A program made the position numbers and the translations under genes. DNA of 64,000 nt. Source: Haloparvum alkalitolerans. Its GTDB lineage: Archaea; Halobacteriota; Halobacteria; Halobacteriales; Haloferacaceae. Positions 15,237 to 23,785 of this stretch are shown here, piece after piece. How positions within the stretch are numbered: the stretch's first letter is position 1; every line of letters starts with the position of its first letter. Below the pieces are notes generated by a model. It did not search any database, was not told the origin of the DNA, and saw nothing but the letters and a program-made list of their open reading frames with translations. The stretch spans positions 62,001-126,000 of the forward strand of contig NZ_JBNLIA010000013.1 of assembly GCF_050122995.1 (NCBI RefSeq), read 5' to 3'.

Positions 15237-16187
15237 TCAGAGCCGATCCCGGACGTCCGCGGCGAGGTCGACCATCGCCTCCTCCGCGGTGTCGACGCGG
15301 TCGGTCAGACTCAGAAAGCCGTGCGCCATCGCCGGGTAGTGACGGTGCTCGACGGACACGCCGGCATCGGAGAGCCGCTCGGCGTAGCGCGTCCCGTCGT
15401 CGCGGAGCGGGTCGAAGCCGGCGGTCACGACGGTCGCGGGCGGCAGGTTGGATAAGTCGTCCGCGCGCAACGGCGAGACGAAGGGGTTCGCGGCGTCGAC
15501 CGGGCTCCGGAGGTACCGATCGACGAACCACTGCATGTCCGCCCGCGTCAGCAGGGGGCCGTCGGCGTTCTCGCGGTAGGAGGAACTGTCCGTGCGCGCG
15601 TCGGTGACCGGGTAGATCAGGAACTGTCCCGCGATGTCGGGGCCGTCGAACTCGCGGGCGTGCAGACACGCGACGGCAGCGAGGTTCCCGCCCGCGGAGG
15701 TGCCCGCGACGCCCAGCCGGTCGGGGTCCGCGCCGAAGGCCCCGGCGTTCTCGGCGACCCACTCCAGGGCCGCTGCGGCCTCGTCGGCCGCGACCGGGAA
15801 GGGGTGTTCGGGCGCGAGCCGGTAGTCGACCGAGACGACGACCGCGTCCGCGCGGTCGGCGAGGCGGCGACAGACGCCGTCGATGGAGTCGAGCGTCCCG
15901 AGCGTCCAGCCGCCGCCGTGGAAGTAGACGAGCGTGCGGGCGGGCTGGCCGTCGGTGTGGGCGCCCTCCGGCTCCGGTCGGTAGACGCGAACCGGGACCT
16001 CCCCGTGCGGCCCGTCGAAGGCGAGGTCGCGCACGAGCCCCATCGCCGGCGCGTCGCCGCCGGAGAACACCTCGTCCTCGACGCGGCGCGCGGCGTCGAC
16101 CGACAGCTCGTGCCACTCGGGGACGCCCTCGGCCTCGATCTCCTCGATCACCGTCGCCAGCTGCGGGTCGAGCGAGTCTGCGCGCAT
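15237..16187 (-). CDS. HSL-family alpha/beta-hydrolase (esterase/lipase)
   Basis: A 316-residue serine hydrolase of the hormone-sensitive-lipase family. The oxyanion-hole motif HGGGW is at 90-94. The nucleophile elbow GTSAGG has S164. The catalytic Asp is D259 (AGFDPLRDD) and the His is H289 (MAHGFLSL). DYRLAPEHPFP is a second family hallmark. There is no signal peptide, so it acts inside the cell on short acyl esters. The natural substrate is unknown. It is divergent from the XPB gene, with starts only 50 bp apart. Confidence 0.92.
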   Translation of the reverse strand: MRADSLDPQLATVIEEIEAEGVPEWHELSVDAARRVEDEVFSGGDAPAMGLVRDLAFDGPHGEVPVRVYRPEPEGAHTDGQPARTLVYFHGGGWTLGTLDSIDGVCRRLADRADAVVVSVDYRLAPEHPFPVAADEAAAALEWVAENAGAFGADPDRLGVAGTSAGGNLAAVACLHAREFDGPDIAGQFLIYPVTDARTDSSSYRENADGPLLTRADMQWFVDRYLRSPVDAANPFVSPLRADDLSNLPPATVVTAGFDPLRDDGTRYAERLSDAGVSVEHRHYPAMAHGFLSLTDRVDTAEEAMVDLAADVRDRL

Positions 16188-16237
16188 GTGCCCACCGAGA
16201 CGGTGATTCTTTAAAAGTCGGTCGCCCAGATCGAACG

Positions 16238-17587
16238 ATGACGGTCCGGCTCACCTACGAGGACGGCACGGTGCGCGTCGACGCCGACGCGGTCGACGAG
16301 CCGCTGCCGCCGCTGCCGGGCGTCGAGGAGGACCCCAGAACCGGCGACCGGCGCGCGCCCGCGTACCGGTACGCCGCCGTCTCGAAGGCGCTCGAGGTGG
16401 CGGGGCTCACGGTCGACGACCGCGTGCTCGACCTCCCCGAACTGGACCTCTCGACGGGCTACGACCTGCGGGAGTACCAGCGCGAGGCGCTCGCGGCGTG
16501 GCGCGACGCGGGCGACCGCGGCGTCCTCGAACTGCCGACCGGCGCCGGAAAGACGGTGATCGCCATCGCCGCGATGGTCGAACTCGGCGTTCCGACGCTG
16601 GTCGTCGTTCCCACGGTGGACCTGCTGGACCAGTGGCAGCGGGAACTGGAAGCGGAGTTCGACGTGCCGGTCGGTCGGTTCGGCGGCGGCGAGCAGCGCC
16701 GCGAGCAGATCACGGTCTCGACGTACGACTCGGCGTACCTCAAGGCCGAGGACGTGGGCGACGCGTTCGGATTCGTCGTCTTCGACGAGGTTCACCACCT
16801 CGGCGGGGAGGGGTTCCGCGACGCCGCCCGCCTGCTCGCGGCGCCCGCCAGACTCGGCCTCACCGCGACGTTCGAGCGTCCCGACGGCGCCCACGAGACG
16901 GTCGCGGACCTGGTCGGCGACCGCGTCTACGCGCTCGAGGTTGACGACCTCGCCGGCGACCACCTCGCCCCCTACGACGTGCGCCGGATCGAGGTCGAGT
17001 TGACGCCAGCGGAGCGCGAACGCTACGAGGAGAAGCAGGGAACCTTCGTGGACTACGTCCGCGAGGCCGGGATCACGTTCACCAGCGGGAGCGACTACCG
17101 CGAACTGGTGATGCGCTCGGGCAACGACCCCCGCGCCCGCGAGGCGCTGCTCGCCAAGCAGGACGCCCGCGAGATCATGATGAACGCGGAGCACAAGCTC
17201 CGCGAACTGGCGGACATCCTCGAGGAACACGCCGACGACCGCGTCATCGTCTTCACCGCCCACACCGACCTCGTCTACCGGCTCTCGGACCGCTTCCTGA
17301 TCCCGGCGATCACGAGCGAGACGGGCGCCGCGGAGCGGCGGGAGGTCCTCGAGCGCTTCCGGGACGGTACCTACTCGCGGATCGTGGCCGCGAACGTCCT
17401 CGACGAGGGGGTCGACGTGCCGGACGCCAACGTCGCGGTCGTCCTCTCCGGGTCGGGCAGCGAGCGCGAGTTCACCCAGCGGCTCGGCCGGATCCTGCGC
17501 CCGAAGGAGGACGGCGGCCGCGCGACGCTGTACGAACTGGTCAGCGCCGAGACCGCGGAGGAGCGGGTCGCTCAGCGTCGGCGGTGA
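16238..17587 (+). CDS. XPB/Rad25-family DNA repair helicase
   Basis: A 449-residue superfamily-2 helicase. Walker A is LPTGAGKT (about 99-106) and the DEVH box is at 183-186 (FDEVHHLGG). Motif III is GLTATFERPDG, in the region of the XPB RED motif. Motif VI is QRLGRILRP. A damage-recognition-like segment of about 75 residues precedes the helicase core. Archaeal XPB pairs with the nuclease Bax1 in bubble-DNA unwinding and cutting. The Bax1-like gene lies just downstream at 18199, separated by an opposite-strand lipoprotein gene. Together they probably do nucleotide-excision-type repair. Confidence 0.9.
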   Translation: MTVRLTYEDGTVRVDADAVDEPLPPLPGVEEDPRTGDRRAPAYRYAAVSKALEVAGLTVDDRVLDLPELDLSTGYDLREYQREALAAWRDAGDRGVLELPTGAGKTVIAIAAMVELGVPTLVVVPTVDLLDQWQRELEAEFDVPVGRFGGGEQRREQITVSTYDSAYLKAEDVGDAFGFVVFDEVHHLGGEGFRDAARLLAAPARLGLTATFERPDGAHETVADLVGDRVYALEVDDLAGDHLAPYDVRRIEVELTPAERERYEEKQGTFVDYVREAGITFTSGSDYRELVMRSGNDPRAREALLAKQDAREIMMNAEHKLRELADILEEHADDRVIVFTAHTDLVYRLSDRFLIPAITSETGAAERREVLERFRDGTYSRIVAANVLDEGVDVPDANVAVVLSGSGSEREFTQRLGRILRPKEDGGRATLYELVSAETAEERVAQRRR

Positions 17588-17630
17588 GGTCGCTCCGGCG
17601 GAGGAGTACGGTTGGGGGCCGGCAGGGCGA

Positions 17631-18044
17631 TCAGGACTCCACCTCGGCGAACGCGCTCCCGTTTCTGTCGAACGTCTCGTAGTCGACCGGCACGGACAGC
17701 TCGACCGTCTCGGAGCCGCCGGCTGGGACCGTCACCGGCGCCGTCTCCTCGTGGTCCTCGTCGGGGACGCTGACGCTGACGACGACCGTCCCCGAACGCT
17801 CGTTGGTCGCGTCGTTGGCCACCGTCACCGTCACGAGGAGTTCGCCGTCGCCGTCCTCCGAGAAGGCGAAGTCGCTCACGTGGAGTCCGGGGTCGCGCCC
17901 GTCGGACTCGGAGGGGTCCTCGGACCGCGCGTCCTCTTCTCCCGGCGGGTTTCTGGGCCCCGAGGGGGCGGCCTCGGAGACGCAGCCGGACAGAAGGACC
18001 GCGCCGATCCCGAGGCCGCCCGCTATCGCGTCCCGTCGTCGCAT
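17631..18044 (-). CDS. Tat-exported lipoprotein, uncharacterised
   Basis: A 137-residue lipoprotein. The signal is RRRDAIAGGLGIG followed by the lipobox LSGC (Cys21). A disordered Pro/Glu/Asp segment comes next, then one beta-sandwich-like domain with strands GELLVTVTVAND, GTVVVSVSVPDE and AGGSETVELSVPV. This layout resembles FxLYD/CARDB-type extracellular adhesion or assembly domains. It sits on the opposite strand between the XPB and Bax1 genes, which is odd given that they work together. The function is unknown. Confidence 0.75.
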   Translation of the reverse strand: MRRRDAIAGGLGIGAVLLSGCVSEAAPSGPRNPPGEEDARSEDPSESDGRDPGLHVSDFAFSEDGDGELLVTVTVANDATNERSGTVVVSVSVPDEDHEETAPVTVPAGGSETVELSVPVDYETFDRNGSAFAEVES

Positions 18045-18198
18045 GCGCGTATCGTTCCCGCGTGCAACCATAGGCGTTGTCCTGCCGGTCGGGACGTCGT
18101 CGGCCCGCTTCCCACGACGGCCGCGGGACCCGCCAGCGCTCGCCTCCGCCCGCCTCGCATCCCGGCGCCTTTTATCCGACGGCCGCGAACGACGGACG

Positions 18199-19707
18199 AT
18201 GCTGCGAAAGGACCTCCTGCGTGTCTCGCGTTCCGGGGGCGGGTATCGCCCCGAGTTCGTCGGTCGGGAAGCCCGGCCGCTCGCGGCGCGCGTGCTCGGG
18301 ACGTTCGCGGAGGCGGTCGGCGAGACGCGGGCCGAACTCGACGACCGGCTCGACGCGCTGGAGGCCGACGCGGACGACTTCAAGCTCGTCCGCGGACTCG
18401 CGTCGCTGGCCGAGCGGGACGCCGCCTTCGAGACGCGCGCGCCCGTCCCGCCCGAGCGCGCTCGGCGCGTCGCGTTCGAGACGGCCGAGGCGGTCGGCGT
18501 CGTCACCGAGTCGGACCGCGAGACTGCGGTGGGCCGGGCGGCCGACCGGCTCGGGGTCGAGCCGGACGCGGTCGAGGCCTCGCTGTACGCCGACCGCGAC
18601 GCCAACGAGGTGCTCGCCGGGTTCGACCCGCGATGGGACCCCGACGGCCTGATCGAGCAGTACAACCTCTCGCTCGCGCAGACGGCGCTGTTCGACGCGA
18701 CCGAGGTCCGCGTCCGGTCGGCCGACCCGAAGGCGCTCGTCTCCGCGGTCAAGCGGCTCCGGCTGATGTACGAAATCCGGAAGACAGACGCCGGCCGGGA
18801 AGTCGTCGTGACCGGCCCGGACGCGCTGTTCCGCCGGACCCGGCGGTACGGAACTGCGTTCGCCCGACTGCTCAGAACCGTCGCCGCGGCCCCGGAGTGG
18901 CGCCTCGAGGCGACCGTCGACGACCGCGGGACGGAGCGCCTGCTGACGCTCTCGGACGGCGACGTCTCGGTTCCGGGCGTCGAGCCGCTCGCGGAGCCGA
19001 GCTTCGACAGCGGCGTGGAGGCCGAGTTCGCCGGGCGGTTCCGGGCGCTCGACCTCGACTGGGAGCTCGTCCGCGAGCCGGAGCCGCTCGAAACCGGAAA
19101 CCGGGTAATGATCCCCGACTTCGCGTTCGACTACGCGCACGCGGACTTCCGCGTCTTCTTCGAGGTGATGGGGTTCTGGACGCCCGCCTACGTCGAGAAG
19201 AAGCTCGACCAGCTCGACCGGCTGGAGGACGTGGAGATGGTCGTGGCCGTCGACGAGAGCCTCGGCGTCGGCGAGGAGATCGCCGCCCGCGACCACCGCG
19301 TGGTCTCGTACGCGGGCGACGTGCGCGTCAAGGACGTGGTCGACGTGCTCCGGGAGTACGAGGCCGACCTGCTCGCGGACGCGGCCGCGGCCCTCCCCGA
19401 GTCGATCGTCCCGGACGCCGACGCGGTGACGCTCGCCGCCCTCGCGGACGAGTACGGCGTCGCGGTCGACGCGATGGAGCGGCGGGAGTTCCCCGACCAC
19501 GAGCGCGTCGGACGGACGCTCGTCAGGCCGGCGCTCCTCGACGAGTTGCGGGGTCGGATCGAGCCGGGGATGGACCTCGGTGCGGCCGAGGAGGCCCTGC
19601 GAGACGCGGGTATCGAGGACGCCAGCGCCGCGCTCTCGCGGCTCGGCTACCGGGTCGCGTGGGAGGGGCTTGGCGGCGGAACCGTCCGCGAGAAGGACGA
19701 CGAGTAG
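18199..19707 (+). CDS. Bax1-like DUF790 nuclease, XPB partner
   Basis: A 502-residue DUF790 protein, the archaeal Binds-XPB-1 family. The nuclease core lies around residues 300-370: IPDFAFDYAHADFRVFFEV gives the Asp and Glu of a PD-(D/E)XK-type site, and VEKKLDQLD supplies the following Lys. An N-terminal helical domain (1-230) would contact XPB, and a C-terminal helical region follows the nuclease. Known biology: Bax1 makes structure-specific cuts stimulated by XPB. Pairing with the upstream XPB gene supports this. The start at 18199 begins MLRKDLLRVSRSGGGY, standard for the family. Confidence 0.88.
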   Translation: MLRKDLLRVSRSGGGYRPEFVGREARPLAARVLGTFAEAVGETRAELDDRLDALEADADDFKLVRGLASLAERDAAFETRAPVPPERARRVAFETAEAVGVVTESDRETAVGRAADRLGVEPDAVEASLYADRDANEVLAGFDPRWDPDGLIEQYNLSLAQTALFDATEVRVRSADPKALVSAVKRLRLMYEIRKTDAGREVVVTGPDALFRRTRRYGTAFARLLRTVAAAPEWRLEATVDDRGTERLLTLSDGDVSVPGVEPLAEPSFDSGVEAEFAGRFRALDLDWELVREPEPLETGNRVMIPDFAFDYAHADFRVFFEVMGFWTPAYVEKKLDQLDRLEDVEMVVAVDESLGVGEEIAARDHRVVSYAGDVRVKDVVDVLREYEADLLADAAAALPESIVPDADAVTLAALADEYGVAVDAMERREFPDHERVGRTLVRPALLDELRGRIEPGMDLGAAEEALRDAGIEDASAALSRLGYRVAWEGLGGGTVREKDDE

Positions 19708-19747
19708 AACGGCGAGGGATGGTCGCTCGTCGACCGCCCGCGGGCGT

Positions 19748-19889
19748 ACCCTTTTGTCCGATAGCGCGCCACTCGCCCCGTGACCTGACGACGCGCCGCG
19801 CAGCGGGCCACTCGGTCGGTGCGACACGTCGCCGCGCGGACTCGCTCGGAGGCCCACCACCGGCTCCATCCCGTGTCGCCTGTTCGCCA
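19748..19889 (+). repeat. Repeat family C, copy 1: intergenic element
   Basis: The block at 19748-19838 matches 35158-35248 base for base except at four positions. After a variable 31-bp spacer, a second block (19870-19889, CCCGTGTCGCCTGTTCGCCA) is identical to 35296-35315. It lies between convergent genes and encodes no credible protein. The left edge (ACCCTTTTGTCCGATAG) contains a weak TATA-like or T-rich signal. It may be a small RNA gene or terminator-like repeat. Confidence 0.85.
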
Positions 19890-19926
19890 CCCTCGTTCGT
19901 CGGCGGCTCCGCGCGCCCCGCGTCCG

Positions 19927-20457
19927 CTACTCGGCCAACGACCCGAGGTCCTCGCGACTCCCCTTCGGCACGCGCGACCTGAGTTCGCCGTGCAGGTAGA
20001 GCCCGACGCCGATCGGCTCCGTCCCGCCCGCGATCTCGTGGGCCGCGATCAGGTAGCCCCAGTCGCCGTCCCACCGATCCAGCTCCTGGTCCTCGCCGGC
20101 CGCGAACCGGCGGGCCTCCTCGTCGTCCAGCACGACGACGTTCCGGGTCGCGTGACGCCCGAACCGCGAGGCGGCGCGCGTCGTCGGCTTCCAGTGTTCC
20201 TGTCGCGTCCGCAGGAACGTCATCCCGATCGCCTCGATCCGGACGCCGTCCGGCGCGTCGCCGTTGTAGATCCAGATCTTCCCGGCGCCTTTCTCCCAGA
20301 AGGAGTAGCCGTCGAACAGCGATGGGTCCACGCCGAACCGCTCGACCCACCAGTCGACGACCTCCTCGCGCGTCGCCCGTCCGGGAACCTCGCGCTCCGC
20401 CGCGGTCGCCGGCAGTCGGTCGAACCGGTGGCCGTCGTTGGTCGGCTCGTCGCTCAC
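19927..20457 (-). CDS. PUA-like RNA-binding protein, stand-alone partner of the m5C methyltransferase
   Basis: A 176-residue protein. The second half (WKPTTRAASRFGRHATRN through IGVGLYLHGELRSRVPKG) resembles the PUA-like C-terminal domain of bacterial RsmF-type rRNA methyltransferases. The first half (VVDWWVERFGVDPSLFDGY) is also like the segment that joins the catalytic and PUA domains there. The start is GTG at 20457, and its GTGA overlaps the TGA of the upstream methyltransferase, showing tight coupling. I infer that the two genes make a split two-subunit version of a normally single-chain enzyme, with this one positioning the RNA. Confidence 0.7.
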   Translation of the reverse strand: MSDEPTNDGHRFDRLPATAAEREVPGRATREEVVDWWVERFGVDPSLFDGYSFWEKGAGKIWIYNGDAPDGVRIEAIGMTFLRTRQEHWKPTTRAASRFGRHATRNVVVLDDEEARRFAAGEDQELDRWDGDWGYLIAAHEIAGGTEPIGVGLYLHGELRSRVPKGSREDLGSLAE

Positions 20458-21422
20458 GCCGCCACCTCCTCGTCCGCGGCCGATTCCTCGTCCGCCGCGG
20501 CCTCGGCGTCCGACTCGCCGCCGACGCGGAGCTTCGCGCAGAAGAACCCACCCGTGTCGTTGTGGTGCGGATAGACGCGGTGAGTGCGCTCGACGCTCGG
20601 ATCGAACGTCTCGCCGTCCCACTCCGTGACGCCGGGAACCGTCTCCAGCGGCAGGTCGAACGGAACGAGTTCGCAGTCCTCCGCCTCGAGGACGTGGTCC
20701 AGCACCGCCTCGTTCTCCTCGGGCGCGAACGTGCACGTCGAGTAGACGACGGTGCCGCCGGGCTTCGTCGCCTGCACCGCGCGGGTCAAGATTCCCTTCT
20801 GGATCCCTGCGACCTGCTCGACGTGGTGGAGGGTCCACTCGTCGAGCACGTCAGGGTTCTTCCGGCAGGTCCCCTCACAGGAGCAGGGGGCGTCCACCAG
20901 CGCGCGGTCGAACGCGTCGAACGCGAACGGCTTCAGGGAGAAGTTGCGAGCGTCCTGGTTCGTCACCGCGACGTTCGTGACGCCGAGCCGCTCGGTGTTG
21001 TGTCTGAGCGCGGACAGCCGGCCGAGGTTGCTGTCGTTCGCGACGACCGTCCCGGTGTCGTCCATCGCGGCCGACAGCTGGGTCGTCTTGCTCCCCGGCG
21101 CCGCGCAGGCGTCCCAGACGCGCTCGCCGGGCTGCGGGTCCAGCGCGAGCCCGGGCAGTACCGAGACCTCCTCCTGTCCGTGGAGCCAGCCGTGGAAGTA
21201 GGCCCAGTTCGTGCCCGGACTCCGGTCCGGGAGCCGGAAGAGGTCGTCGTGCCAGTCGACCGGTTCGAACGTCACGCCCTCCTGTTCGAGCGCACCGACC
21301 GCCCGGTCACGGTCCGCCTTGATCGTGTTGACGCGGACGACGGAGGGGAGCGGCCGGTCGCAGGCCGCCCGGAACGCCGCCGTGTCGTCGACGAGCGGCT
21401 CGTACCGCTCCAGTGGGTTCAT
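20454..21422 (-). CDS. RsmB/NSUN-family RNA 5-methylcytosine methyltransferase
   Basis: A 322-residue SAM-dependent methyltransferase. The AdoMet motif I is DACAAPGSKTTQLSAAM (104-120). Motif IV is DAPCSCEGTC with C180, and motif VI is YSTCTFAPEENE with C230, the pair of cysteines typical of RNA m5C enzymes (one attacks C6 of cytosine, the other helps release). The target may be tRNA or rRNA. The ATG at 21422 is preferred because MNPLERYEPLV fits the family; an upstream ATG at 21473 adds only Arg-rich residues. It is first in a two-gene operon and is followed by a 15-residue-scale acidic Ala/Glu tail. Confidence 0.9.
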   Translation of the reverse strand: MNPLERYEPLVDDTAAFRAACDRPLPSVVRVNTIKADRDRAVGALEQEGVTFEPVDWHDDLFRLPDRSPGTNWAYFHGWLHGQEEVSVLPGLALDPQPGERVWDACAAPGSKTTQLSAAMDDTGTVVANDSNLGRLSALRHNTERLGVTNVAVTNQDARNFSLKPFAFDAFDRALVDAPCSCEGTCRKNPDVLDEWTLHHVEQVAGIQKGILTRAVQATKPGGTVVYSTCTFAPEENEAVLDHVLEAEDCELVPFDLPLETVPGVTEWDGETFDPSVERTHRVYPHHNDTGGFFCAKLRVGGESDAEAAADEESAADEEVAA

Positions 21423-21513
21423 ACGCGCCGTTTCGCGCCGGCGGCTTTGTCGGTTTCGGAGGGGCACCGACATCGGTCGAGGAGGGTCCCAGCGAGTCGC
21501 GGTCGACGGGGGG

Positions 21514-21520
21514 CTATTTA
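21514..21520 (+). promoter_or_regulatory. TATA-like box for the PAC2 gene
   Basis: CTATTTA is centred about 29 nt before the ATG at 21546 in the divergent region upstream of the m5C methyltransferase. It indicates a leaderless transcript. Confidence 0.55.
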
Positions 21521-21545
21521 CTCGCCTGGGCCCCTACGGATCGTC

Positions 21546-22286
21546 ATGGCGCGTATCAACGTCGTCGCCGACGACATCGACCTCGCGGAGCCGCTGCTCG
21601 TCGAGGGACTGCCCGGCGTCGGCCTCGTGGGGAAGATCGCTGCGGACCATCTGGTCGAGGCCTTCGAGATGACTCACTACGCCAACGTCCACTGCGAGGG
21701 ACTGCCGGCCGTCGTCACCTACGGCGAGGACGATCCCGGGTTAACGAGCCCCGTGCGGCTGTACGCCGACCGGGATCGGAACCTCGTGGTGCTCCAGAGC
21801 GACGTGCCCGTCTCGCCCACGGCCGCGACGGAGTTCGCGGACTGCGTCTCCGGCTGGCTCGACGAGGAGGGCGTGACGCCGCTGTTCCTCTCCGGGTTGC
21901 CCCGGGAGAAGGGGCCCGAACCGCCGGCGATGTACGGGGTCGCGAGCGGCGAGGGACGTGAACTGCTCTCCGACGCCGGGATCGACGATCCAGCGGAGCC
22001 GGGGTTGGTCTCCGGACCGACGGGAGCGCTGCTGTCCCACGCCGTCGAGCGAGGCGCGACCGCGGTCGGGCTCGTCGTCGAATCGGACCCCGAATTCCCC
22101 GATCCCGAGGCGTCGCGGATCCTGATCACGAAGGGGATCGAGCCGCTGTCGGGGGTCGAGGTTCCCACCGACGACCTCGTCGATCACGCCACGGAGATCC
22201 AGCGCGCGAAGGAGCAGCTCGCGCGCCGGATGCAGAACGCCGAGGAGGAGAGCACGCAGGCGACGCCGCTGCGGATGTATCAGTAG
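21546..22286 (+). CDS. PAC2-family proteasome-assembly-chaperone-like protein
   Basis: A 246-residue PAC2-superfamily protein. The hallmark is the N-terminal LLVEGLPGVGLVGKIAADHL. The later segments SGLPREKGPEPPAMYG and GPTGALLSHAVERGA are typical of the archaeal group. These proteins resemble eukaryotic proteasome assembly chaperone 2, and some archaeal relatives bind proteasome particles; the function here is inferred. The C-terminus is a charged helix (EIQRAKEQLARRMQNAEEE) that could form a coiled coil. A promoter-like TATA lies just upstream. Confidence 0.85.
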   Translation: MARINVVADDIDLAEPLLVEGLPGVGLVGKIAADHLVEAFEMTHYANVHCEGLPAVVTYGEDDPGLTSPVRLYADRDRNLVVLQSDVPVSPTAATEFADCVSGWLDEEGVTPLFLSGLPREKGPEPPAMYGVASGEGRELLSDAGIDDPAEPGLVSGPTGALLSHAVERGATAVGLVVESDPEFPDPEASRILITKGIEPLSGVEVPTDDLVDHATEIQRAKEQLARRMQNAEEESTQATPLRMYQ

Positions 22287-22326
22287 CCGGGGCGTCGCCC
22301 CGTTGGGGGCTGCGGCCCGTGGCGCC

Positions 22327-23727
22327 TCAATCGCGTTCCAGCTCGTCGAGGATCGGGCGGTACTTGAGTTGGACCTCGTCCCACTCGCGGTCCGGATCGG
22401 AGTCGGCGACGATCCCGACGCCGGCGAACAGCGTCGCGCGCCGGCGCGCGACGACCGCCGACCGGATCGCGACCGCGAAACTCCCGTTGCCGGCGGCGTC
22501 GATCCACCCGACCGGCGCCGCGTACCACCCGCGGTCGAACGGCTCCGTCGCGCGGATCGTGTCGAGTGCAGCGTCCGGTGGGAGCCCGCCGACCGCCGGC
22601 GTCGGGTGGAGCGCCTCCACCAGGTCGAGGACGTGGTGGTCGTCGTTCAGTTCCGCCGTGATCGGCGTGTGAAGGTGTTGGACGGTCGCCAGTCGCTTCA
22701 CCCGGCGCTGCCCGGTCGCGATCGAGGCCGCGAAGGGGTCGAGTTGGTCCCGGATCGCGTCGACGACGATCTCGTGTTCGTGGCTGTTCTTCGCGTCCGC
22801 GAGCAGCTCCTCGGCGAGCCACTCGTCCTCTTCGGGCGTCTCGCCGCGACCGGTCGTTCCCGCAAGCGCGTCGGTTTCGACGGTCCGTCCGCGAAGCGAA
22901 ACCAGTCGCTCGGGCGTGGCGCCGATGAACGCCGTCCCTCCGGCGTCCGGCTCGATGCAGAAACGGCGACAGTCCGGGTACGCCTCGGCGAGCCGTTCGA
23001 GCGTCGCTCCCCACGGCAGGTCCGCCCCGAGATCGGTCTCCAGCGCCTGTGCGAGCACGACCTTTCGGAGCCGGCCGGACTCGATCCGGTCGATCGCTTC
23101 TTCTACCCCGGCCCGCCAGTCGGTGAGCGTCGTCGTCCGGCGCCGCGCCTCGATCCCGGGGCGTGGCGGTCGCGGCGTCTCGTCTTCGAGCCCGGAGAGT
23201 GACTCGCGCTCCGCGTCGAGGCGACGCTCGACCGCGTCCGGATCCGCGTCCGGTCCGGCGGCGTTGACCGTGAGCCAGACGCCGTTGTCGGCGAACGTCA
23301 CCTGCACGCGCGGGAAGACGAAGCGGGCGTCGGGAAATTCGGACCACGCACCACCTCCGTCGTCTGCCCCGGTGGGTTCGGGCACCGCGGCCGCCTCGCT
23401 CTCCGCGACGGCCCCGTCGCGTTCTCCGCGGTCGGCGTGGAACGAGAACCCGCCGAACAGCCGGGGACGTGCGGCCTCGGTTCCGGCGTGAACGTCGCCG
23501 GAGCGGAACAGCGCCTCGGCGGCGTCGCGGACCGCCACGAACCGATCGGAGCTATCCGCGGTCAGGGTCGCGGCGGCGCCGCCCGCGACCACCGTCGCCT
23601 CGCCCGGGGCGCTCCAGACCGTCCGCGGCGCGTCCAGCGCGTCGAAGGCGGCGCGGAACGCAGGCGGGTCGATCCGGGTCGCCCGGCTCACGAGCGTCGG
23701 ACGGTCGGTCGAGCGTGGCGACTCCAT
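22327..23727 (-). CDS. menF: Isochorismate synthase
   Basis: A 466-residue chorismate-binding enzyme converting chorismate to isochorismate for menaquinone. The conserved C-terminal catalytic half has KVVLAQALET, GATPERLVSLRG, LAGTTGRG, EHEIVVDAIRDQL and LHPTPAVGG. These motifs, with an AP(V)GW segment, favour MenF/EntC over anthranilate synthase. The N-terminal half is variable and Ala-rich. The ATG at 23727 is close to an AT-rich upstream sequence. The likely partner menE (32025) is 10 kb away, so the men genes are dispersed here. Confidence 0.9.
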   Translation of the reverse strand: MESPRSTDRPTLVSRATRIDPPAFRAAFDALDAPRTVWSAPGEATVVAGGAAATLTADSSDRFVAVRDAAEALFRSGDVHAGTEAARPRLFGGFSFHADRGERDGAVAESEAAAVPEPTGADDGGGAWSEFPDARFVFPRVQVTFADNGVWLTVNAAGPDADPDAVERRLDAERESLSGLEDETPRPPRPGIEARRRTTTLTDWRAGVEEAIDRIESGRLRKVVLAQALETDLGADLPWGATLERLAEAYPDCRRFCIEPDAGGTAFIGATPERLVSLRGRTVETDALAGTTGRGETPEEDEWLAEELLADAKNSHEHEIVVDAIRDQLDPFAASIATGQRRVKRLATVQHLHTPITAELNDDHHVLDLVEALHPTPAVGGLPPDAALDTIRATEPFDRGWYAAPVGWIDAAGNGSFAVAIRSAVVARRRATLFAGVGIVADSDPDREWDEVQLKYRPILDELERD

Positions 23728-23785
23728 TAAAAGACGGTCGGGTCCCCGGCTCCTTTACCCTAACTATCGGAGACGTGCGAAGAGG

